A DNA stretch of 64,000 nt from Aradus depressus (GCA_963662175.1 OY759224.1:8482550-8546549); one strand, 5' to 3'; shown: positions 32,300 to 44,464, numbered from the stretch's first letter. The notes: generated by a model from the sequence alone, not told the origin. A program made the numbers and translations.

Positions 32300-33195
32300 T
32301 TTATTTTTTTTATTTTTTTTTTTTTCCTTCTTTTCTTGGCCTTAGCTTTTCACCATAGCCAGTCTATGTAATATTAAATTTAGACTTTTGCATTCACCGA
32401 CCCTAAAAACTGCACAATACTACCATATATCTCAGTATTGTTTGATGCCAATAATGTGGTGTAGCAAAAAGGCTGTGTTACCAATGTCTCTACACTGGAT
32501 AACATTGTTAATCGTTCTATTTGGTATTTGCTGCAACTCATAATCAAGTGTTCCAGAGTCTCGACCTCGTCACAATGCCTACACTTGGAGGTTTCGGTTA
32601 GACCTATTCTGTGAAGATACCATCGACAAATACCGTGGTTAGCTCTCAGTCGGCAAATTGACCTACAAAAGTCCTTGGTTGGAGCTGAGCTTGTGGATTA
32701 ATTTTCTTATAAAATGATCCTTTCTCCGAAGAAGCATACTCCTGCTGCCAATCGAACCACAATCTCTTCCTCACCTCTCCAAACAAGTCTATATAGGGAA
32801 GACAGGACTTGCCCAGGGCTGTCCCCTCTGAGACTGCTCTCCTCATCAAACTGTCCGCCATCTCATTGCCCTTAATCCCCGCATGTCCCTTCACCCAAAC
32901 AAACCTAACTCTTATTCCTTTATTCTCAAGCAAGCAGACACTTTCTACTATCTCCAATACAATGTTGTTGATATTCTTATAAGTGAAATTGCTTAGTTGC
33001 CCTAACGAGAGTTGACTATCGCTGAAAATAACCAAATTTCTAATTTCATCCATCTTCAAAGCATATTTGAGGGACTCTAAAATAGCTATAAGTTCGGCAA
33101 ACACCACAGAGGAACAAAATGGTAAAGAGAACAAATCCCTGTAGTCCCTCTGAGGATCCATTTTTCTCTTCACTTCCTTCTCTTTGATTACCTAC
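32300..33195 (-). pseudogene. LINE 3' end with RNase H domain and C-terminal zinc motif
   Basis: The minus-strand frame from 33173 contains an RNase H fold: AELIAILESLKYAL, then VIFSDSQLSL, then VRFVWVKGHAGIKGNEMADS. The frame breaks near 32655. The reading then resumes one frame over as ICRLRANHGICRWYLHRIGL followed by CRHCDEVETLEHLIMSC (C..C.....E..H....C) and ends at 32380. An A/T-rich tail lies at 32300-32335. RNase H plus this C-terminal zinc pattern points to an I/R1/Jockey-superfamily LINE. The insert is 5'-truncated near 33195. Confidence 0.85.
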
Positions 33196-33360
33196 AGAAG
33201 AGAAGGAAGGATACCCAGATTAGGATTGAAATAAAATTAATTTTATTAAGTAGGGGATAAACCAAAAATGTGTGAAGAGAAAGAAGAAGAAAAAAAATAA
33301 TACTAATGAAATAAATAAATGAATGATAAAAGTATATAAATATGTATGTATTTATTTTAT
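33196..33360 (-). repeat. AT-rich dispersed repeat B
   Basis: The motif aggattgaaataaaattaattt, then agagaaagaagaa, recurs at 34617-34690 and more distantly at 51331-51400. Its inverted form flanks the Tigger-like element at 33784-34527. Confidence 0.6.
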
Positions 33361-33463
33361 TTACATATTTACAACGGCATAACATTTGCCATTAGCAATT
33401 GCGATAACTAGTGCAGTGACAGGTGCGCGGCTATACTGCTGAGGTACATGACCGAAGATGAGG

Positions 33464-33705
33464 CTAGTCCTGGAGCAGGTCCCTCTGCCATATCCGCTTG
33501 AGGCGTCGTGGTGGATTTTTGGGAAGGGTGTTTGTGGATAATTCTTGTATAAGTGGATTGGCGTGATGATGGAGTTTGTTGTGAACATTTTGATACCGTG
33601 CACTGATAACAGAGGGTACAAATGGGATGTTGAGGTCATTATGCAATGTGAGGTTGGAAAAGTAAAATGGGGCATTGGCAATGTGGCGTAGTATGATGGA
33701 TTGTA
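33464..33705 (-). pseudogene. Jockey-like LINE RT C-terminus
   Basis: Continuous frame of about 80 codons: ILRHIANAPFYFSNLTLHND, then LNIPFVPSVISARYQN, then HHHANPLIQELS, then PPRRLKRIWQRDLLQD and stop. It is the best copy of the family also seen at 3470-3735. A shared 3' UTR runs to about 33361. Confidence 0.85.
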
Positions 33706-33783
33706 ATGACTAATACGTTGTATGTATAATATTATTATGATAGAATTTAGGAAATAGGCGACTTCTTCTTTCTCTTCACACTA

Positions 33784-34527
33784 CAGTAAACTCTCGATTA
33801 TCCGCTTTGCGGATTATCCGCGGTGCCTGTAGGAGGCATTTTTATAAAAAAGGAAGGTTTTGAAACCGAAAATTATTTCACAAAAATTGAAATAAAGTTA
33901 CTAAATACATACTTAAACGTAATAAAAATCGTAAATCACAAATATACATACAGTACAATACACTTAATAATGTATGTACAGTACAAAACGTTCATGTAGT
34001 TGAGTATTACTGTGCAGTACATATATCGGTATATACGTAGTGTGTGCTTGAGCAGTTTTGGACGCGACTAGCGGTACTGCAGATGTTTGCTTACTTAGCG
34101 TGCGAGTGAATCGCCTGATCAGTGAGTCACCTGCACGTGATGCAGCATTAGGACACATTGACAGCATTATTCAATACCTTGAAGAGCAAGACGACGCATC
34201 AATTTGTGACAAGATGGTGTTGAGAAAACTCAAATCACAAATAAAGATAAAGTGTTTCGCTACGAAAAAGCAAAAGCAAATGACTGACCTTTTTGTTAAA
34301 CAGTAAACATGACTTTTTAATAACCTACATGACATTGATTGAGTTTTGTTATCAGGTACGTCCTTTTATTGTATAATAAACTTATTTAAAGCACTACTTG
34401 TGTGTTGTTTTTTTAGTGCCTTTGGCCTTTGTTTAACCATTATCGGCAATTTTGCGGCTTATCCGCGAAATTCGATTATCCACGGTATCCACGCCAGTCA
34501 ATCCCGCGGATAATCGGGAGTTTACTG
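33784..34527 (+). mobile_element. Tigger-like element with transposase C-terminus
   Basis: Inverted termini CAGTAAACTCTCGATTATCC and its partner, with TA on each side (33782-33783, 34528-34529), inside repeat B. The frame 34058-34306 ends with HIDSIIQYLEEQDDASICDK, then a basic region and MTDLFVKQ. This matches the usual C-terminus of Tigger transposases. The catalytic part is deleted, so the element is non-autonomous. Confidence 0.8.
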
Positions 34528-34529
34528 TA

Positions 34530-34864
34530 TTTGGTTTAGCCCGTACTTATTAAAATTATTTTTATTTCAATCCTAATCTAGGCATCCTTCCTTCTCTTTG
34601 ATTACCTTCAAAAGATTAGGATTGAAATAAAATTAATTTTAATAAGTAGGGGCTAATCCAAAAATGTGTTAAGAGAAAGAAGAAAAAAAATAATAATACT
34701 AATAAAATAAATAAATGTATGATAAAAATATATAAATATGTATAATATTATTATGATAGAATTTAGGAAAAAAGGGGGAAAATAGGTAAAAAATAGAGAA
34801 TAAAAAAATGGAAGAAAGAAATAACTTAAATAGTTAGAGATTCTGAATACCCATATAAAATTTT
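34530..34864. repeat. Repeat B, both orientations
   Basis: The stretch 34530-34600 is the remainder of the inverted copy interrupted by the Tigger-like element. 34617-34860 is a direct copy resembling 33196-33360. Confidence 0.55.
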
Positions 34865-35915
34865 GAGGGCGCCGGTACCCAGGTGGAAATTTCCAGGTTT
34901 CGCCGATCATTATAAATGGCCCAAGCTTGGGCCAGTACTGGCAATCAAAGGTCGCCATCCAGTGTAGTCCCGATATTGGTTAATTTTGTCGACCGATGAA
35001 ATGCTGATGCCTATTCAAAAATGGAAAACAACGTAAACGACTCGACTCTGGCCCAATACTGGCGATCGACGGTCGTTTATTTTTACTACCCATTACTGGT
35101 ATTTTTTTATAACAGCACTAAAAAGCCGATTGTTGCTAAAAATGAAATAAACATATTAACATATTAATAATAATGAATAATTTAGTACTAAATATAGCAT
35201 CATGAAAATCGAATTTACTTTATATTTTTGAATCATACAATGGAATTGGTTTAACAGAGTAATGATATTCTTAAATAATAATGTAGAAAAGTAGAATAAA
35301 AGCACGTTTTTCATTTAAAAATGTTGTTTTTTTATTGGTAATTGATGGAATCACGAGGGTATTTACAATAATTATAATTATTGCATTGGCCGACTAATTT
35401 AGTTAATTATCGATTATAATCAATAATTAACTAATATAGTCGGCCAATTATAGGCCCAACGTTGCGCCTACGCTGGACTACCAGTTCTGGCGCAAGGTCA
35501 ATTAGCGTTCTTTTCCCGACGATCGGCGGTCAACGGTCGACAGTTTACTGCCAGTATTGGGCCATTGACGGGCCAATTTGAAATTTCCATCTGGGTAGCT
35601 CAGTGCTATGCGTGCTTGCCTTCTGAGCTCAAGGTCATGGGTTCGAAACCCGGCCGAGGCCCTTAGTTTATTTTATCTGGGAGGTAAAATGAACTTAAGC
35701 ATGCCGTCCTTTGGATGGGACATTAAGCGATGGTCCCGAGCCTGTACGATGTCAGGTATTCGTTAAAGACCCTTGCCCTAGGTGAATAAAAATTTAGGAT
35801 AGGCAAAATTTAGAACTCCCACAGTAGAGTCGGGCTCATGTCCATTAGAGTGACGAAAGAGCGCTCTGGTAGTAGGTAATATGACCTCGTAGTTAAAGCC
35901 CGGGCATGAGTTCAC
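34865..35915 (+). mobile_element. SINE copy split by a 718-bp element
   Basis: Head gagggcgccggta at 34865-34877. The SINE resumes at 35596 with tagctcagtgctatgcg, B box gggttcgaaaccc and the full body to gcccgggcatgagt. Confidence 0.88.
34878..35595. mobile_element. TA-flanked MITE inserted in a SINE
   Basis: Inverted termini CCCAGGTGGAAATTTCC and CCCAGATGGAAATTTC (complement of the right end). TA at 34876-34877 and 35596-35597 comes from the SINE word ggtagctc, so the pre-insertion site is known. Subterminal words ggcccaatactggc and gggccagtactggc recur near both ends. A central palindrome (about 35381-35446) surrounds gttaattatcgattataat. No coding remnant. Confidence 0.85.
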
Positions 35916-36469
35916 ACATAGACTTTTGTTTTTCATTTTTAGAATCATAACTTCTTCTATATTTATTATTTATATTCAATTCATGATTATGTATTAAGTG
36001 ACAAGTAGACTCAGAAATAAGGAAATATGAGACAGTATTATATGAGAAGGATTTGCTTTATTTGAGATATATTTGTGAGAAGTGAGACAAATTATTTTAT
36101 AAAATAGAGTGAGAGAGAATGAGAGAGTGGAAAGAGGAGGGTTGACTTGGCTGGAAAATCCTTCTTCCTAGCCCAGAGTAAGTTACTGTCGACTCAACAC
36201 TTAACAAACCACATTTCTAATTAGTTCCAATTAACATCCCCCTTTCATTTCGTGTCTTCTTACACCCCTACCACCCCTACACACATCAGTCCTATTCCCA
36301 TACTTCATTTTCTCAGAAATATATATAGCAAGGATACTGCGAGAACACGGAAAAATTTACAAAGAAAATATGATTATTCATTTTTTTATTGCATATTAAA
36401 AAAACCTTATTTTAGTCAAGAAGCTTGATATTTATATTCTTCAACACTAATAAAAAAAAAAATAGGTAT
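35916..36469. other. No gene seen
   Basis: AT-rich with a C/T-rich patch at 36220-36310. Confidence 0.4.
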
Positions 36470-37040
36470 CTAGGGACTCCAAAATCCTTATATAAATTTT
36501 TTAAATTTAATTGGTTGGCAATATTAGGGTTTTTGAGTGAAGCCGCCACTCTGATCCCTCCTTTCCCTTCTGTCGATTCCGCTGAAAATTAATAAGTTTC
36601 GTACTTATACATATGAAATTTTGTGTCGATATGTTGTTATTAGAGTTGTGTTTTGCTTCCCACCTAATCCGCCACTGCCCTTCGACAGATTAGGTTGAAA
36701 ATTAATAGGGGTTGTTCGTTAAAGGGTTTTAGATTCACATATAAAATTTTTGGTTCACAAAAGCACACAGACATGCATATTTTTATTATTTTTTATTTTT
36801 GGAATCAGCCAAGCGTTACATGGGGGGGGAGGGAGGGTCAAAAATCTTCAAAAATTGCTTTACGTAATACTTGAACGCCCCCTTATGCCTTCTATCGGAA
36901 GTTATCATGTTCACAGACACACGCACAATCAGCGGGTTTTAACTTAAAAACTTTAATAACTGCCATGAATATATTGACACAGACTTTGTATGAGGATTCA
37001 GAAGCCCTTATGCAAGAAAACTATTGATTTTCAGTCAAAT
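36470..37040. repeat. Dispersed repeat family A, opposed pieces
   Basis: The antisense part is 36470-36760 (ttgagtgaagccgcc, cgattccgctgaaaatt). A dispersed word is at 36862-36885 and the sense part at 36945-37040 (tttaataactgccatgaat, attgattttcagtcaaatcg). Confidence 0.5.
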
Positions 37041-37439
37041 CGATCAGTTGATTTTAGAAGGAGAACAAAATTCTGTCATTGAGGCCACCCAAAACCTCCC
37101 CACACCATTTGCTCCATTCATCATCTCTCAGCTCTGTCTATTCATAAATTTCACAATTCTCTGCCTATTTATCCCACCCTTCATTGTTCTGTCCATTCAT
37201 CAATTCCTTCTTGTTCTGTTCATTCAACAATTCCTTACTGCTCATTTCATTCTCAATTTATATCTTCCGCATCCAGAGAACTTGGAAATCCTTCGGAACA
37301 TCTTCATTTTCACTTCAACCTTCACGTTTATTAATTAAGACAATCATGGAAACACGAAATTCCAACAATATGAAATTCCTTATATATTCAGAAGCGTCAA
37401 ATGAATTTGTTGGAAGAAGATAAATAACGGAAAAGTGAG

Positions 37440-38262
37440 CACCTTAGACGAGACACGGTGATCATCACAAGACTAAGATTTGGACATACGAAACTGACAC
37501 ATTCCTACCTGCTTGTTGGACTTGAACAGCTTACATGCTCCTCCTGCAACCAAGACTACACAGAGCTCACAGCACAAACTACACATTAAAAAATAAATAC
37601 AAGCTACTCCAAATATCCTACTATGAATACAACGGACTCATCCACTTCCTTGAAGGACATGAGTCCACAAGAATCAAAACTCACAATATACAAAAATCAA
37701 AATTTTGGGAATTTGTCAAAAACCGCTCTTGACTACAATTTGCTTCGCCGGTTCTTGCAAATGGTTTTTTTATTATTACAATTATTACAACTTAAAAAAA
37801 TTAAAAAAAAATGAAAAATGATTAAAGTTGACATATAATTATAATTTTACATAAATCATAGGTAAAAATATTAGCATGTTGTAATTGTACAAAAAAATAC
37901 AGCACAAAAGAAACCTTTTTGAGAAGGTTATGCTTGCAAATACTACTTTATGATTGGTTAAAAGACAAATAGTGTCAGAACTAATATTATCCACTAGTGT
38001 TATTACTGACTCCTACCCTCAACTTCTAGGCCCATTCATTATACCTAGGATATGGTGAATTTTGATTCTAACCAACGCCATATTTAAATTCAGCTCAAAA
38101 AATTGCAAAAAGAACTACTGCCATCTTAATTTTGATAATTTTGGTTATTATTGTTTTGATTTTGGAGGACTCACATGTAGATAGATACAATAGTCGTCGG
38201 TAATGACCCTGAGGCAACTCGTCGATGCGACGTTAAATGAAAGTAATAAAAAAAAAAAAGAG
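37440..38262 (+). pseudogene. LINE ORF2 C-terminus with 3' UTR and A tail
   Basis: The frame 37458-37589 reads VIITRLRFGHTKLTHSYLL followed by CSSCNQDYTELTAQTTH. This is the R.R.GHT..TH.YLL...C..C...YT..H block at the C-terminus of RNase H-bearing LINEs. The remaining protein is out of frame or decayed. A 3' UTR ends ggcaactcgtcgatgcg and gttaaatgaaagtaat, then a 12-A tail at about 38249-38260. Confidence 0.72.
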
Positions 38263-38439
38263 AAGGGAGAACACTTTTTATTACTCTGTTGTAAAAAATA
38301 TAAATTTCAAATCGGTAATAGACCATCTATGTACAATTTAAATATTTTGTTTTGATTATATATATATATATTCCGTTCGAAAAATCCTAATTGTGCGCCA
38401 CTGCCTACGTAGTCATATAATTTTCTTAATAACCAAATT

Positions 38440-39110
38440 GATAATACTGATATTCCCTGGAATACTTCACAACAAACATTAAAATAATCTCAGCTTACAC
38501 ATGGACACAAAACTTACATGGCACAGCCACATCTCAACAAAACTAACACAAGCATACCAAAGACTCTCACAACTTTATCCACTCATTAACCGCAACACTC
38601 CACTCCGCCCAAATTGCATCAAAATCTTGTACACATCACTATTACGTCCACTACTAACATATGCTTGCCCAATATGGTTCAGTGCACATGGTAAAAAAAC
38701 AGTAAAACGAAATTTACAATCATTCCAAAACAAAACCCTCCGCATAGGTCTCAACGCACCGTGGGTCGTGAGAGGCAGTATAATTCATAAAGAACTGGAC
38801 ATAGCTCCCATGGACACCGTCCTGCGATCTCTGACTGAGACGTTCCTCCAGAACCTGCCCCTCAGCCCTGGAGCTGTCCACTTCAATATTGGACAGCCCA
38901 CCGCATATCGCCGACTGCCACCGACTTCCACAGGACATTTTAGCTTAGATTTTAGTTTTATTTATCATGATTATTATTTTTTAAATTTATTTATTTATTC
39001 TTATTATTATTTATTTTTATTATTATTATTTTTTTTTTTTTTGTATTTTATTTTGTCATTTTTGTGAAAGGCACTAGAATGCCGGCCCAAATAAATTACT
39101 TTCTTTCTCT
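38440..39110 (+). pseudogene. Jockey-like LINE RT C-terminal region, long frame
   Basis: The frame 38501-39067 begins HMDTKLTWHSHISTKL and continues NCIKILYTSLLRPLLTYACP, then LQSFQNKTLRIGLNAPWVVR and IHKELDIAPMDTVLRSLTET. These are the conserved post-palm blocks of Jockey RTs. A one-base shift just upstream separates IPWNTSQQTLK from it. The natural C-terminus follows, and the last 40 codons (Tyr/Leu/Phe runs) are 3' UTR read through. The copy ends about 39110 with aaataaattactttc. Confidence 0.85.
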
Positions 39111-39119
39111 TAATATTTT

Positions 39120-39650
39120 GAGATGTCTAATGAATTAATATGCAGTCTAGAGGTAAAGTTTAAGATTAATTGAAATGAAACAAAGGTGTTGAAGTAAATT
39201 TTATATAGATGGCAGGATGATCGGAACAAGAGAGAGAAGTGTTAAACAGGGCGAGAGGAAGCCAAGTTTGCAAGCTATTGTACCAAAGAATCCCGTAGTC
39301 GCCATATTCAGACCAGATTAGCCCCGCCCTCAATAGTCATCTTACAGGAATCCATGGAATTAATTTTCTCTCTCTATTACCTTTTGATAGGTGCTTTCCT
39401 ATTTCAATACCCCCCACTCCCATTATTGTTATATTCCTGGAACTAGTTAAACATTTAGGAAATCAGTTTATTGTATTCTATAATTTATGTGAATAATTCA
39501 ACAATTTCTAATTAATATATTAGTTTATACTTGAAATCGGTAAGAAAAATCGCAAATATGTTGAAAATGTTTTAAAATTTAAATACGGTATTTCTTATTT
39601 AACGAAGAAACGAAGAAAATATGACTAATTAATAATTTTATTAAATAGTA
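39120..39650. other. No gene seen
   Basis: 39270-39420 resembles 42530-42660 (gaccagattagccccgccctc, aatagtcatctta), a short dispersed repeat. The rest is AT-rich. Confidence 0.45.
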
Positions 39651-39659
39651 ATATCGAGA

Positions 39660-41210
39660 AAAATGAAAGAGATAAAGGTGTACACGTGTAAGTGTGGGTG
39701 GAGGATCAGGTGAGCGAGAGCGCCGCACCCAGACAGTGAGAGAGGTAAAAGTGTACATGTGTAGTGTAGGTGGAGGATCAGGTGAGCAATAGCGCCGCAC
39801 CCAGACAGTGAGAGAGATAAAAGTGTACATGAGTGGTTTGGGTGAGGATCAGGTGAGCGAGAGCGCCGCACCCAGACAGTGAGAGAGATAAAGGTGTACA
39901 TGTGTAGTGTAGGTGGAGGATCAGGTGAGCGAGAGCGCCGCACCCAGACAGTGAGAGAGATAAAAGTGTACATGAGTGGTTTGGGTGAGGATCAGGTGAG
40001 CGAGAGCGCCGCACCCAGACAGTGAGAGAGATAAAGGTGTACATGTGTAGTGTAGGTGGAGGATCAGGTGAGCAAGAGCGCCGCACCCAGACAATGAGAG
40101 AGATAAAGATGTACATGTGTAGTGTAGGTGGAGGATCAGGTGAGCAAGATCGCCGCACCCAGACAGTGAGAGAGGTAAAGGTGTACACGTGTAAGTGTGG
40201 GTGGAGGATCAGGTGAGCGAGAGCGCCGCACCCAGACAGTCAGAGAGATAAAGGTGTACATGTGTAGTGTAGGTGGAGGATCAGGTGAGCAAGAGCGCCG
40301 CACCCAGACAGTGAGAGAGGTAAAGGTGTACACGTGTAAGTGTGGGTGGAGGATCAGGTGAGCGAGAGCGCCGCACCCAGACAGTGAGAGAGGTAAAAGT
40401 GTACATGTGTAGTGTAGGTGGAGGATCAGGTGAGCAATAGCGCCGCACCCAGACAGTGAGAGAGATAAAAGTGTACATGAGTGGTTTGGGTGAGGATCAG
40501 GTGAGCGAGAGCGCCGCACCCAGACAGTGAGAGAGATAAAGGTGTACATGTGTAGTGTAGGTGGAGGATCAGGTGAGCAAGAGCGCCGCACCCAGACAAT
40601 GAGAGAGATAAAGATGTACATGTGTAGTGTAGGTGGAGGATCAGGTGAGCAAGATCGCCGCACCCAGACAGTGAGAGAGGTAAAGGTGTACACGTGTAAG
40701 TGTGGGTGGAGGATCAGGTGAGCGAGAGCGCCGCACCCAGACAGTCAGAGAGATAAAGGTGTACATGTGTAGTGTAGGTGGAGGATCAGGTGAGCAAGAG
40801 CGCCGCACCCAGACAGTGAGAGAGGTAAAGGTGTACACGTGTAAGTGTGGGTGGAGGATCAGGTGAGCGAGAGCGCCGCACCCAGACAGTGAGAGAGATA
40901 AAGTTATACATGTGTAGTGTGGGTCAAGGATTATACGAGCAAGAGCGCCGCACCAAGGATGTCCACGTGTAGTGTAGGTGGAAGGTCAGGTGAGCGAGAG
41001 CGCCGCACCCAGACAGTGAGAGAGATAAAGGTGTACACGTGTAGTGTAGGTGGAGGATCAGGTGAGCAAGATCGCCGCACCCTGACAGTGAGAGAGATAA
41101 AGATATACATGTGTGGTGTGGGTGGAGGATCAGGTGAGCAAGAGCGCCGCACTCAGTCAGTGAGAAAAATAAAGATTTTCACATGTAGTGCGGGTGGGGG
41201 ATTGTATGAG
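39660..41210 (+). repeat. Minisatellite, about 21 units of about 72 bp, with higher-order structure
   Basis: Unit: gtgagagagataaaggtgta, catgtgtagtgtaggtggag, gatcaggtgagcgagagcgc, cgcacccagaca. Units of 71-73 bp occur. A seven-unit block near 40022-40250 recurs at 40527-40755 (505 bp later) with identical variants such as gcaagatcgcc, so block duplication has occurred. Units decay towards 41210. The unit length is divisible by three and stop-poor, giving long repetitive frames on both strands that are not genes. Confidence 0.93.
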
Positions 41211-41224
41211 ACAGTGAGACGAAG

Positions 41225-41639
41225 TTATATAAGTCAAAAATTTGATGCGGAGTTTTCAACGGAATTTCATGTCTTCCGACCTCTAGATTCCAAACTTGAA
41301 AAAAACATTTCTGTATGTCAGTGTGTCTGTCTCTCTTTGTGTGTGTGTCTATGAACTTGATAACTCCGAATAGAATGAATGTATCGACATGAAATTTAAT
41401 ATGTGCATTCAGCACCCTCCAACGACGAGAGCTATTGTTTTTCAGCCAAATCGACCAAAAGGGAGGGGGTGATTAGGGGAAAAGCTTAACATAAAAGCTT
41501 CAATAACTGCCGATGTAATGAATGTATCGACTTGAAATTTCAGATTTAAAGTCAAAACCCAATGAGGACATTACCTGTCAAACTTCAGCGATATCGGCTG
41601 AAGGGAAAGGGTTCAATTCAAAACCCTAATAACTTCCGA
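41225..41639 (+). repeat. Dispersed repeat family A
   Basis: Well-preserved copy: gttatataagtcaaaaattt, gatgcggagttttcaacgg, gataactccgaatagaatg, aatcgaccaaaagggag, then taactgccgatgtaatgaatg. It is interrupted by the SINE at 41640 and resumes at 41976-42110. Confidence 0.75.
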
Positions 41640-41975
41640 GGGCTAGGTAGCTCAGTGGTATGCGTGCTTGCCTTCTGAGCTCAAGGTCGTGGGTTCAAAA
41701 CCCAGCCGAGGCCCTTAGTTTATTTTATCTGGGGGGTAAAATAAACTTAAGCACGCCTTCCTTTTGATGGGACGTTAAGCGATGGTCCCGAGCCTGTACG
41801 ATGTCAGGCATTCGTTAAAGACCCTTGCCCTAGGTGAATAAAAATTTAGGATAGGCAAAATTTAGAACTCCCACAGTAGAGTCGGGCTCATGTCCATTAG
41901 AGTGACGAAAGAGCGCTCTGGTAGTAGGTAATATGACCTCGTAGTTAAAGCCCGGGCATGAGTCATAAAACCTAA
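41640..41975 (+). mobile_element. SINE copy with 15-bp target duplication
   Basis: cctaataacttccga occurs at 41625-41639 and 41976-41990. Head ggctaggtagctcagtgg, B box gggttcaaaaccc, tail cataaaacctaa. It inserted into a family A repeat. Confidence 0.92.
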
Positions 41976-42152
41976 CCTAATAACTTCCGATTAAATCGAT
42001 TATTAAATTTTCATGAATTGATCGACTCAAGATATACTTAGTAGTAGATACAGTATGAAGATATAGGAGCTCCTCTATTAATCAACTGTTGATTCTTTTT
42101 TATAGTTAATATCTAAGAGTTTATGTATTTAATTTATAATATATACATTTTT

Positions 42153-42455
42153 AGAGGGCGCCAGTAGCTTAGTGGTATGCGTGCTTGCCTTCTGAGCTCA
42201 AGATCGTGGGTTCAAAACCCGGCCGAGGCCCTTAGTTTATTTAATCTGGGAGATAAAATAAACTTAAGCGTCCTTCGCTTTAAGTGGATGGGACGTTAAG
42301 CGATGGTCCCAAGCCTCTACGATGTCAGGTAATTGTTAAAAACTTCTATCTTAGGTGAATAAAAATTTAGGGTAAGCAAAATTTAGGGCTTCCGTAGTAG
42401 GCGATATGACTTCGTAGTTAAAGCCCGGGCATGAGGCATAATAACTAACTGTACA
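42153..42455 (+). mobile_element. SINE copy (actaact-tail subfamily)
   Basis: Head gagggcgccagtagcttag, B box gggttcaaaaccc, internal deletion near 42380, tail cataataactaactgt. Confidence 0.87.
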
Positions 42456-43018
42456 CATGTTTATGCCTTATCCTATTACCTTGTTAAAATTTAACTGAAA
42501 TAAATATTAATAATTATTATCTTCTATTACTAACTGCAGTGACTCCCCCAATAGCGATATTTAGACCAGACCAGGCCCTCAATAGTCATCTTAGAGGAAC
42601 CCATTAAATTGATTTTCCTGCCCCCCCCACCCCTCCCCCCCCATAATTCACTTCTTGGAACAAATTAAACAATTAGGAAATCAGTTTATTGTATTCTACA
42701 ATTTCCCGGAATTATACATAAATATCTATTTACTTCGTATAATTATATTTTCTGTTCTCTGAAAGAAATTACTTTATATCAAATGTGTTAAAATATAACA
42801 CTAGGGTGTCAACAAAATATATGGACATTACATTTTTATAATATTTAAGCGATGATCGAGAGCATCGTTTAACGACCTATTCGAAGGACGGCGTTCTCAA
42901 GAAGTTTTTACATTTTTTTCTCTTATTTTAACTAAAATATATACGAAACTAAGATAACTAATCGCGAAATCATTAAAGTCTAATCTTGGGTAAATATCAA
43001 AGATGTGAGTTTAGTGGA
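42456..43018. other. AT-rich DNA with SINE scrap
   Basis: 42847-42905 holds a decayed SINE body fragment (cgatgatcgagagcatcg, gaaggacggcgttctcaag). 42620-42645 is C-rich. No gene. Confidence 0.5.
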
Positions 43019-43322
43019 GATAGGTTAGGTTTTATGACTCATAAAACTACGAGGTCATATCGCCTACTACCAGAGCGCTCTTTCGTCACTCTGGTGGACA
43101 TGAGACCGACTCTACTGTGGGAGTCCTAAATTTTGTCTATCCTAAATTTTTATTCACCTAGGGTAGGGTCGGGACCATCGCTTAACGTCCCATCCGAAGG
43201 ACGGCGTGCTTAAGTTTATTTAACCTCCCAGATAAAATAAACTAAGGGCCTCGGTCGGGTTTCGAACCCACGTTCTTGAGCTCAGAAGTCAAGCATGCAT
43301 ACCACTGAGCTACCGGCGCCCT
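43019..43322 (-). mobile_element. SINE copy (CCTAA-tail subfamily)
   Basis: Antisense from ataggttaggttttatgac to gctaccggcgccctc, with small internal deletions and a good B box (gggtttcgaaccca). Confidence 0.9.
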
Positions 43323-43566
43323 CTTATTTTCGAATATATCTTAGAGACATCTAACTGAAAGGAAGTGGAGATAGATAGGATTGATTTTAAAGGAGCAACA
43401 AGTGGTGAAGGACCAAGACTGGAGGTAATGTGGGCAGTTGCGCTAACCACTCACCCACTGATTGAGGTCTGATTTAGGGTCAGCCCTTCCCCATAGAACA
43501 CTGGGAAACCGTCCTTTGGCCCTCTTTTACAAAGGGCTCCTTTTACTTACAGCTTTAGTAGAAGAG
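43323..43566. other. No gene seen
   Basis: Balanced composition, no motif. Confidence 0.35.
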
Positions 43567-43802
43567 AAGTTATGTAATCGATAAATTCGATGCGGAGTTT
43601 TCAACGGAATTTCATGTTTTCCGAACTCTTGATTCCAAAAATGAAAAAAAAAAAAAAAAAAAAAAAATCGGTAAATCACCGGGAAATTTCTTCCCCAAAA
43701 CGAATTAATTAGTTAACATTTCGCTCCCTCTCCAAAACCAGACGGTTTGCGATTATATTCAGTAGACTTACATAGGCTGCTAAATCCTCATACTAAATTT
43801 TG
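43567..43802. repeat. Dispersed repeat family A, sense then antisense
   Basis: The sense start (gaagttatgtaatcgataaa, ttttcaacggaatttcatg) runs into an A run. It is followed by antisense family A (tcggtaaatcaccggg, gaattaattagttaac). Meeting of the two ends suggests an internally deleted element with an inverted layout. Confidence 0.6.
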
Positions 43803-43829
43803 TGTGACGAGCACTCTATACAGAGCCAA

Positions 43830-44091
43830 AATTGTCGCACTGCATTAGAGTTGCCAGACTCCGTTGGGCTGGACACGTAAGACGGATGGACGAGGAACTT
43901 ATACCCAGGAAACTTTTGAATGTGACACCGGAGGGTAGGAGAAGAGTGGGACGACCCAGAAGAAGATGGCTGGAGATCGTGAACAGAGACGCAAGACGGA
44001 TTGTGCGGTGGGTTGATGGAGACTGGCGCAGGACAGAGCTGCATGGGGACATTTCCTGGAGGAGGCCAAGGCTCTTCACGGGCTGTAGCGC
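43830..44091 (+). pseudogene. RTE-like LINE ORF2 C-terminus
   Basis: VARLRWAGHVRRMDEELIPR, then PEGRRRVGRPRRRWLEIVNR and D, then a one-base shift, then DRAAWGHFLEEAKALHGL and TAG at about 44090. It has the same C-terminal layout as 17686-17992 but better kept. The upstream RT core is absent. Confidence 0.8.
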
Positions 44092-44464
44092 CTATGATCA
44101 TGATATATTCATTACATTATTGTTATAACAGTTATTAGGGGTGAATCAAGTAGTAGGTATAGAGAATATCAAAATACATAATTTATATGAAATAACATTT
44201 TTGACAGGTCGTCCGGTTTACGAGATATATACCGAAAACCATCCTGGAATGTAGTTTTGAAACACATATTTTTTGACGTTTCCTTGATTTACATAAAAAC
44301 CATTGGTCCTATCGAAAAAATCATTCCTACCAAAATTGTTCCTTATAAAATTTCCAATCGCTAAAAGTCCTCAGATTTGAGATAGGATCAATACGACAAA
44401 AGTTATAACCTTCTAATATATATAAGAATATAAACTGTTTATAAGGAGGCTTGAAAAATAAAGA

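Noticed and set aside
39579..41354. Long repetitive frames (up to 185 codons) on both strands
   Set aside because: They are a by-product of a 72-bp repeat whose length is divisible by three. The same peptide repeats in every frame and there is no gene signal.
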